Assembly (NCBI GenBank): GCA_049653045.1
Contig: JBASFN010000126.1
Coordinates: forward strand, 1 to 11,713
DNA length: 11,713 bases
Direction: 5' to 3'
DNA from: UBA7657 sp049653045
GTDB taxonomy: Bacteria; Pseudomonadota; Alphaproteobacteria; Micavibrionales; Micavibrionaceae
The notes below the pieces were generated by a model. That model saw nothing but the letters and a program-made list of their open reading frames with translations, was not told the origin of the DNA and ran no database searches. Positions within the stretch are counted from its first letter, which is position 1, and each line of letters starts with the position of its first letter. This document shows positions 1-5,308 of the stretch, one piece after another. A program made the position numbers and the translations under genes.

Positions 1-50
1 GCCAAAAAAACCGGAACAGCCAGTAAAGCCAGAAAAATCATTGCGCGCAT
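1..50 (-). CDS. N-terminal fragment of an exported or membrane protein
   Basis: Only the first 16 codons lie in the window, and the gene continues past its left edge. The ATG at 50-48 opens a short start (MRAM) followed by a hydrophobic run of Ile, Phe, Leu, Ala and Val, as in a signal peptide or first membrane segment. A perfect Shine-Dalgarno AGGAGG (62-57 on this strand) sits six bases before the ATG, which is the best support that this is a real start. It is co-directional with the macro-domain gene that ends 72 bases upstream. The product cannot be identified from so little sequence. Confidence 0.6.
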   Translation of the reverse strand, partial: MRAMIFLALLAVPVFL

Positions 51-76
51 AAAAAACCTCCTGAGAGTGCAGGAGG
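51..76 (-). terminator. Terminator-like hairpin that contains the next gene's ribosome binding site
   Basis: On the minus strand a perfect 7-bp stem (CCTCCTG with CAGGAGG) with a 6-base loop is followed at once by six T residues and then by the ATG at 50. This is the shape of an intrinsic terminator for the macro-domain gene. The 3' arm of the stem is also the Shine-Dalgarno of the next gene, so the hairpin could end transcription, hide the ribosome site, or both. The stem and T-run are seen directly; the function is inferred. Confidence 0.5.
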
Positions 77-121
77 CCTTTATACAGAGAAACCCCCGCT
101 TGCGCAAGTAATTTTCATAAA

Positions 122-619
122 TCAAGCGGCTTTAGAAAGTTTTTCAGATGCTTTTTTGTCTTTTTCATAGGTTTCATAGACGATAACCGGGATTTTGAGC
201 GCGCCCAGATATTTTTCAATCAACGGCTCGACATCCTTCCATTCAAGACCGCCGACACCCGTGGCCAACCGGGGCAGGGCAACCGAGGTGATTTTTTCCT
301 CTTCGATAACATCCCGCAAGGCTTGTAACGCGTGGCCGATAGCCTTGGCGGTCGCCTTGCCGGGGTGCGCCTTTTGATCGGGCGCAGGCTCTTGCGTCAT
401 CAGGTTGATGATGACTTTCCCGGCTCCGGCCCACAGCCACGCCCCGCCGGATTTTGGATTATCCTGATGGCAGTAATGACGAAAATCTTTCGCCATAGCC
501 GGATACCGCTCGCGCAGCGCAAGCGCCAGCCCTTGATTGAAATGATCGTGAGGTGCAACGCCGTGGGCAATCGCTTGTGCCTCGCTCAAAAGAATATCGC
601 CGCGAACTTTGGTAATCAT
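122..619 (-). CDS. Macro-domain protein, TARG1/ALC1-like type
   Basis: This 165-aa protein is almost entirely one macro domain, a fold that binds ADP-ribose and in many members hydrolyses ADP-ribosyl esters. Visible features are the opening beta strand and GDIL (7-10), an ADP-ribose loop region around HDHFNQGLAL (24-33), INLMTQ (71-76), and LPRLATGVGGLEW (115-127). The last resembles the second ligand loop of the TARG1/ALC1-like class. From memory of human TARG1, the catalytic Asp of its GLDRL segment aligns with a Gly here (about residue 123), so hydrolase activity is uncertain. The C-terminus is a short lysine-rich tail. I chose the ATG at 619 because AGAGG lies six bases upstream and the domain begins there; a 26-codon upstream extension to 697 looks non-coding. 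It lies 107 bases downstream of the receiver-deaminase gene on the same strand. Confidence 0.85.
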   Translation of the reverse strand: MITKVRGDILLSEAQAIAHGVAPHDHFNQGLALALRERYPAMAKDFRHYCHQDNPKSGGAWLWAGAGKVIINLMTQEPAPDQKAHPGKATAKAIGHALQALRDVIEEEKITSVALPRLATGVGGLEWKDVEPLIEKYLGALKIPVIVYETYEKDKKASEKLSKAA

Positions 620-682
620 TATAAACCTCTGCTTGTTATGCGTTGTCGTAGATCCATGGTGAACACAAACAAGCCCCGTGAC

Positions 683-698
683 CTTGACCAACATCAAG
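683..698. promoter_or_regulatory. Small inverted repeat in the macro-gene leader, possible operator
   Basis: CTTGA and TCAAG form a perfect 5-bp inverted repeat with a 6-base spacer, inside the 107-base gap between the receiver-deaminase stop and the macro-gene ATG. A TATAAA hexamer read on the minus strand lies just upstream at 716-711. The repeat is short enough to occur by chance. A role as a repressor site is inference. Confidence 0.2.
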
Positions 699-726
699 TC
701 CGCCGGATTTCTTTATAGAATTTCGG

Positions 727-1596
727 TTAATCGGCCACTTTGTCGGTTTGGCTTTGCCAGCTTTGGAACATCGCCATGGCCGCATCATGGCCAAGCTGGA
801 CATAGGCGGTACGCACCGCGCCGCCGCCCTTTTTCGCATCGCGGACAGAGGAAATTTCAGAATGGCTGAGGCCGTAATAAACCGTGCCGATCCCGACGCT
901 GGCGATTAAGGCCTCGCCAATGGCTGTCGGTTGGCTGGAGCAATAAAGGACGCAGTCAGAAAGATCGGTGCGCCCCAGTTTTTCAGCCGCCTGCCGAATG
1001 GCCATCACTTCCGCGTGCGCGGTCGGGTCGGCGCGGCTGGTGATGCCGTTCACGCCTTCGCCTAAAATTTTCCCCTTCGCGTCGGCAACAACCGCGCCAA
1101 AAGGCCCACCGCGTTTTGACTTGGCGTTTCTATCGGCCAACTCAACGGCTCTATTCATCAGAGCCTCGGGCGAAAGATGTGTATCGGTTGCGGTCACCGC
1201 AAGCGGCTTGGGGTTGACGCCCTTCTGGCGCAACAATCGCTGCACGGATTGAATCAATTTTTCCGGATCAATCGGTTTTTGAATAACGCGCTGAACACCC
1301 AGCGCAGAAGCCTGAGTCAGAATATCGCTGGAATCGCTGGCAGAGACGATAATGACGGGAATTTTGATAGATTTGACGACAAGATATTTGACGAATTCGA
1401 ACCCACCCTTGGGCGCCATGTTAATATCCACCAGCGCAAGGTCGATGGGGCGATCCTCTACCACCTTGATCGCCGACTCGCCATCTATCGCGCCGAAGAT
1501 GTTATAGCCCTGCGTACGGAGAATCCCCGCCATCAATTCGCGGCTGACATCGTTGTCTTCGGCAATCAGGACATTGATAAATGAATTATCGCTCAT
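727..1596 (-). CDS. Response-regulator receiver domain fused to a deaminase-like domain lacking PCxxC
   Basis: This is a 289-aa two-domain protein. Residues 8-124 form a CheY-like receiver with all key residues: acidic pair E13-D14, phospho-acceptor D57, S85 and K107-P108, so it should be phosphorylated by a histidine kinase that is not in the window. Residues 142-285 resemble the guanine/cytosine/tRNA-adenosine deaminase fold, with GGPFGAVV (163-170) and the zinc and proton-shuttle motif HAEVMAI (194-200). The second zinc motif PCxxC is replaced by PTAIG (223-227), so both expected zinc cysteines are missing. C215 and C219 lie nearby but do not fit the spacing or place. The domain is therefore probably a ligand-binding pseudoenzyme, or uses a different metal site. 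No clear Shine-Dalgarno precedes the ATG at 1596; that start is taken because the receiver begins directly after it. It is transcribed divergently from the gene at 1657, and upstream of the macro-domain gene. Confidence 0.88.
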   Translation of the reverse strand: MSDNSFINVLIAEDNDVSRELMAGILRTQGYNIFGAIDGESAIKVVEDRPIDLALVDINMAPKGGFEFVKYLVVKSIKIPVIIVSASDSSDILTQASALGVQRVIQKPIDPEKLIQSVQRLLRQKGVNPKPLAVTATDTHLSPEALMNRAVELADRNAKSKRGGPFGAVVADAKGKILGEGVNGITSRADPTAHAEVMAIRQAAEKLGRTDLSDCVLYCSSQPTAIGEALIASVGIGTVYYGLSHSEISSVRDAKKGGGAVRTAYVQLGHDAAMAMFQSWQSQTDKVAD

Positions 1597-1656
1597 AAGG
1601 CATAGTACAGCACAGACACCATTTCCGCGAAAGGTAAAATCTGCTAACCTTAAGAT

Positions 1657-2382
1657 ATGAAAGAAAAAGGCAGCGTCCTGTTTATTATTTTAATTGCCGT
1701 CGTCCTGTTCGCGGCATTGGCCTTTGCCGTCAACCAGATGTTGCGAAGCGGCGATCCCAATACAATTGGCATAGAAAAATCACGCCTTGCTGCCGATGAG
1801 ATACTCTCCTATGGCCGCTCGATGCGGCAAGCCATGCAGAACATGAAAATCTCGAACGGTTGCGCTGATCTCGATCTGAGTGTCGAAAACACCACGATTG
1901 CCGGGTACACGCACGCGCCCGTCGCCACCGATCCATGCAAATTATTTCACAGCACTGGCGGCGGCATTGTGTATCAAGTCCCGGTGGCGGAATGGCTCGA
2001 TGTCACGATTTCTCCCGCCCCGGCATTGCGTGGCCAGTGGTATTTCCCGGCCAATACTTGCGCCCCCGGCACGGGAACGGCGGCGGCGGGTTGTCATACC
2101 GATACGGTAGATAATGAAGCCATCATCGCGGTGCTGCCCTATATCAAGAAACAAGTATGCCTTCAGATCAATCAAAAACTGGGCATCACCAATCCGGGCG
2201 GCAATCCGCCGCCGGAAACGCTGAACGCTTGGCCCGCCGCCGCAACCAAATACATAGCCGCGCAAGCTGACGGTGAAAGTCTTGATCAAAGCGGACGCAT
2301 GGCCGGATGCTTTGAAGGTGCAGCCGCCAGCACACCGCTCCCCGGTTCCTATCATTTTTTTGAGGTACTGATTCCGCGCTAG
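1657..2382 (+). CDS. Exported six-cysteine protein with pilin-like N-terminus
   Basis: This is a 241-aa protein of unknown function. It begins with a short charged stretch, then a glycine (G5) and about 20 hydrophobic residues (6-26), followed by a long mixed ectodomain. The layout recalls type IV pilins and pseudopilins, where prepilin peptidase cuts after such a glycine. However, the usual Glu at mature position 5 is absent and the residue after the cut would be Ser. A plain signal anchor is the alternative. Six cysteines (69, 94, 135, 146, 168, 218) lie outside the membrane segment and could make three disulfides, which fits a periplasmic or surface location. A GGG patch sits at 101-103 and a Pro/Gly-rich stretch at 179-187. 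The ATG at 1657 is the first start after the divergent intergenic region; no strong ribosome site is seen. Confidence 0.72.
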   Translation: MKEKGSVLFIILIAVVLFAALAFAVNQMLRSGDPNTIGIEKSRLAADEILSYGRSMRQAMQNMKISNGCADLDLSVENTTIAGYTHAPVATDPCKLFHSTGGGIVYQVPVAEWLDVTISPAPALRGQWYFPANTCAPGTGTAAAGCHTDTVDNEAIIAVLPYIKKQVCLQINQKLGITNPGGNPPPETLNAWPAAATKYIAAQADGESLDQSGRMAGCFEGAAASTPLPGSYHFFEVLIPR

Positions 2383-2388
2383 AGCGGC

Positions 2389-2459
2389 TGTCATTCTGAC
2401 CCCGGCGAAGGCCGGGGGAAGAATCCCATCGGGATGTTTCGCTATCGCTCAACATGACA
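2389..2459. repeat. Palindromic intergenic repeat, copy 1 (composite)
   Basis: This 71-base element is bounded by TGTCAT and its inverse ATGACA. It contains a 7-bp GC-only hairpin, CCCCGGC (2400-2406) with GCCGGGG (2411-2417), closed by a GAAG loop. A second small inverted motif, TCCC-ATC-GGGA, follows. The right part (about 2422-2461) closely matches copy 2 at 4546-4604, while the left arm differs. It fills the 85-base gap between two convergent genes, so it may also end transcription from both sides. Confidence 0.75.
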
Positions 2460-2467
2460 AGAAGGGT

Positions 2468-2932
2468 CTATTTCAGCTCAAACAACGCCTCGATCTCCAC
2501 CGCCACGCCAAAGGGCAGGGACGGCGCACCCACGGCAAAGCGTGTATGCTTTCCGGACTCGCCCATGACCCCGGCAACGAGGTTCGACGCGCCGTTGATA
2601 ACCGCCGGGTGATCGGTGAAATCCGGCGTACAATTTACGAAACCACCAAGCTTGATACAGCGTTTGATTCTAGACCAGTCACCCCCGACGGCGGCATCGG
2701 CTTGCGCTAAAATATTGAGGGCGCAGGCCTTGGCGGCCTCAACCGCTTGCTCAAGGGAAAATGTGTCCCCGACGCGGCCTATATGCATTTTCTCGCCGTT
2801 CAGGAACGGGATCTGCCCGGAAATAAACAGGAAATCATCATCGGCGATGATGTAAGGCACATAATTGGCGGCTGGCGGCGCAACCTTCGGCAGGTCATAG
2901 CCCAGTTCTTTAAGTTTTTGACGAATATCCAT
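2468..2932 (-). CDS. RidA/YjgF/YER057c/UK114-family protein
   Basis: This 154-aa protein covers a full RidA-family domain. Founding members are cytosolic trimers that hydrolyse reactive enamine/imine intermediates from amino-acid metabolism. SGQIP (38-42), NCTPDF (100-105) and the C-terminal TRFAVGAPSLPFGVAVEIEA block (130-149) are the usual landmarks. R131 is probably the conserved arginine that holds the carboxylate of the substrate, and E147 lies in the final strand. The GAPSLPFG form points to the subgroup of longer, YjgF-like proteins rather than classical RidA, so the exact substrate is not predictable. AAGGAG lies about six bases before the ATG at 2932, and a good sigma70-like promoter precedes it. 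It is divergent from the NDUFA12 gene and convergent with the gene at 1657. Confidence 0.9.
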   Translation of the reverse strand: MDIRQKLKELGYDLPKVAPPAANYVPYIIADDDFLFISGQIPFLNGEKMHIGRVGDTFSLEQAVEAAKACALNILAQADAAVGGDWSRIKRCIKLGGFVNCTPDFTDHPAVINGASNLVAGVMGESGKHTRFAVGAPSLPFGVAVEIEALFELK

Positions 2933-2953
2933 GAGACTCTCCTTTTCCCGGCC

Positions 2954-2982
2954 ATTAAAATGTCACAAAACCCCTTTGTAAA
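2954..2982 (-). promoter_or_regulatory. Sigma70-like promoter for the RidA-family gene
   Basis: On the minus strand TTTACA (2982-2977) and TTTAAT (2959-2954) are separated by exactly 17 bases, each matching consensus in five of six positions. The predicted start near 2947 would leave a leader of about 15 bases that still includes the AAGGAG ribosome site. Confidence 0.55.
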
Positions 2983-3004
2983 GCCCTGATCCTTCTGCCA
3001 TAAT
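2976..3004 (+). promoter_or_regulatory. Candidate promoter for the NDUFA12 gene, leaderless arrangement
   Basis: TTGTAA (2976-2981), a 17-base spacer and CATAAT (2999-3004) overlap the ridA promoter on the other strand. Transcription would begin about at 3011-3012, which is the ATG of the NDUFA12 gene. The -10 box covers the alternative upstream ATG at 3003, which argues against that start. Confidence 0.4.
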
Positions 3005-3011
3005 GCGCGCC

Positions 3012-3404
3012 ATGGGACTGTTGAAAATGCTGGGGGTTTTATCCCCGACTTATATGACGTTTTTTGGGATGATCGCACGCGGCGAAAAGGTCGGTGAGGA
3101 TATGTCAGGGAATAGCTATTACAGGGGAAAACCGCGCCCCGGCACAAAACGTGAGCGGCGCTGGGTCATGTATAAGGGCATTCCGGAGGCAACGAATATT
3201 CCACCCGAATGGCATGGCTGGATGCACCACCAGACCAACACCATCCCCGCCAATGAGTCAGGATTCCGCCGCGAATGGCAAAAACCGCACAAACCGAATA
3301 TGACAGGCACGACCGCCGCATACCGCCCCCCCGGCCATATCCTTGCGGGTGGTCAACGGGACAAGGCAACGGGCGATTACGAAGCCTGGCGTCCGCCGGA
3401 ATAA
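3012..3404 (+). CDS. NADH:ubiquinone oxidoreductase accessory subunit, NDUFA12 family
   Basis: This 130-aa protein is a homologue of the mitochondrial complex I accessory subunit NDUFA12 (B17.2), found in alphaproteobacteria as one of the few supernumerary subunits shared with mitochondria. Family landmarks are GEKVGED (24-30), YYRG (36-39), ERRWVMYKG (48-56), IPPEWHGWMH (63-72), WQKPHKPN (89-96) and the C-terminal YEAWRPP (123-129). It is expected on the matrix/cytoplasmic side of complex I. No other nuo gene is in the window. Start: ATG 3012 (MGLL) is preferred over ATG 3003 (MRAM) because a -10-like box overlaps the latter; neither has a clear ribosome site. It is followed after 24 bases by the mlaD-like gene and begins a three-gene plus-strand run. 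Confidence 0.9.
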   Translation: MGLLKMLGVLSPTYMTFFGMIARGEKVGEDMSGNSYYRGKPRPGTKRERRWVMYKGIPEATNIPPEWHGWMHHQTNTIPANESGFRREWQKPHKPNMTGTTAAYRPPGHILAGGQRDKATGDYEAWRPPE

Positions 3405-3428
3405 AATTCAATCAATAGGGAATAGAGC

Positions 3429-3986
3429 ATGAAGCGCAGCGCGATTGAGACACTTCTGGGGGCTTTTGTTCTGGCCGTGGCCGGATTTTTCCTTGTGTTC
3501 AGTTATAAAACCGCGAATGTTGGCGGCGTCGGTGACGGTTATACCCTGACGGCCGATTTTTCCGCGACGGGCGGTTTGAATATGGGCGATGATGTGGTTA
3601 TCAGCGGCGTTAAGGTTGGCACTGTGACATCGGTTGATCTTGTCCCCGATAGCTACCTCGCCCGCGTTACGGTCACGGTTGGCAGCGATATAAAACTGCC
3701 AACGGATACGGCGGCGCTCATCAGTAGCGAAAGCCTGATGGGCGGGCGTTACATGGCTCTTGAACCCGGCGCCGATGAAAGCATGATCGCGCCCGGCGGC
3801 CATATTGAATACACGCAAGCACCGCAAAATCTGGAACAGCTCCTCGGCCAGTTTATCTTCAGCATGAAAGACGGCAAGGACAAGCAGGACGAAGAAAAAT
3901 CGGCGGCGGCCACTGCACCCGTCACAGCCGAACCCGAGGCCGGCATCGAAGCTGGCCCGCCCGCGCCGGAACCCGCGCATCCGTAA
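3429..3986 (+). CDS. mlaD: MlaD-like MCE-domain lipid-transport protein
   Basis: This 185-aa inner-membrane protein has one N-terminal membrane helix (about 8-25) and a single MCE domain (about 37-115) on the periplasmic side. The MCE block reads GYTLTADFSATGGL (37-50), GDDVVISGVKVGTV (53-66) and SLMGGRYMALEPG (102-114). A hydrophobic helix follows (134-146, LEQLLGQFIFSM), as in the pore-forming C-terminal helix of MlaD. The tail (150-185) is low-complexity, rich in Ala, Pro and Glu. MlaD hexamers carry phospholipids between the ABC transporter MlaFEB and MlaC to keep the outer membrane asymmetric. The transporter genes are not here, so partnership is inferred. A weak AGGGA lies about nine bases before the ATG. 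The stop is only four bases before the next ATG, suggesting coupled translation. Confidence 0.9.
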   Translation: MKRSAIETLLGAFVLAVAGFFLVFSYKTANVGGVGDGYTLTADFSATGGLNMGDDVVISGVKVGTVTSVDLVPDSYLARVTVTVGSDIKLPTDTAALISSESLMGGRYMALEPGADESMIAPGGHIEYTQAPQNLEQLLGQFIFSMKDGKDKQDEEKSAAATAPVTAEPEAGIEAGPPAPEPAHP

Positions 3987-3990
3987 CCAA

Positions 3991-4536
3991 ATGAAACTTT
4001 TTCTCTCTTTATTGAATTTATTTTTTTTCTGTCTCGCCGTGCCCTATGGGGCAGAAGCGCGGGAAATGGAAAGCTATCCGGTTGTTAAGCTGCAATCGCT
4101 GGACAAAATTACGGCGCGCACGATGATTTTCGAGGCCAATGTCGGTAGCACGGTCAAATTCGGATCGCTCTATATTAAGGTACAGGCCTGCTCCAAGGCC
4201 GCGCCCGTCGAACAGCCCGAATCCGCCGCGTTCCTCCAGATTTGGGAATTGAAGGCGAAGGAAAAAGAACGGGACGGCGAAGCGGCGAATGCCGAGCCGC
4301 CAAAAGAGGACGCGCAATGGATTTTCAGTGGCTGGATGTTTGCGTCTTCGCCCGCGCTCTCGCACATGGATCATCCGGTGTATGATGTGTGGGTTCTCGA
4401 CTGTAAGAACAGCAAGGGACAGAAGGCGGTTGAGGTGAAAACCGTGGATGATCCTGCGCCGACGGAAAACAAGGAAACGCCTCCCGCTCCGGAATCGGAA
4501 ATTCAAGGCGAAGAGTTAAGCCCTCTTGGGGATTAA
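3991..4536 (+). CDS. DUF2155-family exported protein
   Basis: This 181-aa protein belongs to DUF2155, a family of unknown function common in alphaproteobacteria. A signal peptide spans about residues 1-23, with AEA just before the likely cut. The conserved core includes LDKITARTMIFEANVG (37-52), TVKFGSLYI (54-62) and IFSGWMFASSPALSHMDHPVYDVWVLDC (111-138). C67 and C138 could form a disulfide in the periplasm. A charged insertion (about 87-108) and an acidic, Pro-rich C-terminal tail (about 150-181) are likely disordered. There is no ribosome site of its own; the gene starts four bases after the mlaD-like stop and probably depends on its translation. The neighbouring NDUFA12 and aat genes match the usual alphaproteobacterial setting. 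It ends ten bases before a palindromic repeat. Confidence 0.88.
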   Translation: MKLFLSLLNLFFFCLAVPYGAEAREMESYPVVKLQSLDKITARTMIFEANVGSTVKFGSLYIKVQACSKAAPVEQPESAAFLQIWELKAKEKERDGEAANAEPPKEDAQWIFSGWMFASSPALSHMDHPVYDVWVLDCKNSKGQKAVEVKTVDDPAPTENKETPPAPESEIQGEELSPLGD

Positions 4537-4545
4537 CTGATTCAC

Positions 4546-4604
4546 TGTCATCCTGAGCGTAAGCGAAGGATCCCATGGGATGTTTCGCTACGCTCAACAT
4601 GACA
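4546..4604. repeat. Palindromic intergenic repeat, copy 2
   Basis: This 59-base element is an imperfect palindrome over its full length, with arms starting TGTCATCCTGAGCGTAAGCG and, on the other strand, TGTCATGTTGAGCGTAGCG. The centre is the restriction-like palindrome ATCCCATGGGAT. It lies between the convergent DUF2155 and aat genes, in the same relative position and orientation as copy 1. Such a long hairpin can act as a bidirectional terminator, but it lacks a clean T-run. Confidence 0.8.
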
Positions 4605-4611
4605 AGGAGGG

Positions 4612-5271
4612 TTAGGAGAGGGTGTTCCGCATATCCAGATACTCCCTCAGAATGTCGCCTTGCGAAATTCCGCTCAAGAGAAAATCGCCTTGAGTGGAAA
4701 GAGCCTTATCCAGTTTCCGCTTATAGTCTTTGTAGGGCAGCTCATAAATGCCGAATTGTTTTAGATGTTCATTGACGAACTGCGTATCCAGCAACGTAAA
4801 GCCGCCGCGCCATAACCGCGCCGCAAGGTGAATGAGTGCAATTTTGCTGGCATTCGTTTCCCGGCTGAACATGCTCTCGCCGAAAAACGCCCCGCCAAGG
4901 GCAAGCCCATAAAGGCCGCCGACGAGTTTTCCCTCTTTCCAGCACTCAACGCTGTGGGCGTATCCCCGTTTGTGCAGCTCGCAAAAAACAGTGTGAATGG
5001 GTTTGTTTATCCATGTTTCCGGACGCTTTGGCGCCGATTCCGCGCAGAAGCGGATAACCCCCTCGAAATCACCGCTAATCCGGATTTCAAATGGATTTTT
5101 CCTGATGGTTTTAAGCAATCGGCGCGGCAGGTGAATATCCGGGATGGAAAGCTGCCCGCGCATTTCCGGGCAGACCCAGTGGATATAAGGGCTGCCCGAA
5201 TTATAAGCCATCGGGAATAACCCTTGCTTATAAGCCTCGATCAACAGTTCAGGCGTGAGGACGAGCTGCAT
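4612..5271 (-). CDS. aat: Leucyl/phenylalanyl-tRNA--protein transferase
   Basis: This 219-aa cytosolic enzyme moves Leu or Phe from its tRNA to proteins with N-terminal Arg or Lys, marking them for the ClpS/ClpAP N-degron pathway. It has the family hallmarks: YKQGLFPM (14-21), HWVCPEMRG (31-39), HSVECW (106-111), LVGGLYG (116-122), GESMFS (131-136), NASKIAL (140-146) and LLDTQFVNEHL (160-170). Length is slightly below the roughly 234 aa of E. coli Aat. The frame is open upstream to 5490, but that part overlaps accC and shows no family similarity; ATG 5271 gives the classic MxLxLTPELLIEAY start. No ribosome site is seen there, but a TATAAT lies six bases upstream of the ATG. It is the last gene of the minus-strand run, 37 bases after accC. 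Confidence 0.95.
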   Translation of the reverse strand: MQLVLTPELLIEAYKQGLFPMAYNSGSPYIHWVCPEMRGQLSIPDIHLPRRLLKTIRKNPFEIRISGDFEGVIRFCAESAPKRPETWINKPIHTVFCELHKRGYAHSVECWKEGKLVGGLYGLALGGAFFGESMFSRETNASKIALIHLAARLWRGGFTLLDTQFVNEHLKQFGIYELPYKDYKRKLDKALSTQGDFLLSGISQGDILREYLDMRNTLS

Positions 5272-5277
5272 GAGTCT

Positions 5278-5306
5278 ATTATACGGCGGATCGAGAAAAG
5301 GGGCAA
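5278..5306 (-). promoter_or_regulatory. Candidate promoter for aat giving a leaderless mRNA
   Basis: On the minus strand TTGCCC (5306-5301), 17 bases and a perfect TATAAT (5283-5278) lie between the accC stop and the aat ATG. Transcription would begin about seven bases after the TATAAT, at the A of the ATG (5271). aat has no visible ribosome site, which agrees with leaderless translation. Confidence 0.45.
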
Positions 5307-5308
5307 AA

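Noticed and set aside
678..692. GGTCA direct repeats (GGTCAAGGTCA on the minus strand) near the macro-gene leader
   Set aside because: Short and without known meaning in bacteria; likely chance beside the inverted repeat noted there.
3408..3980. Minus-strand open frame of 190 codons
   Set aside because: It is antisense to the mlaD-like gene, which has a clear MCE domain and membrane helix.
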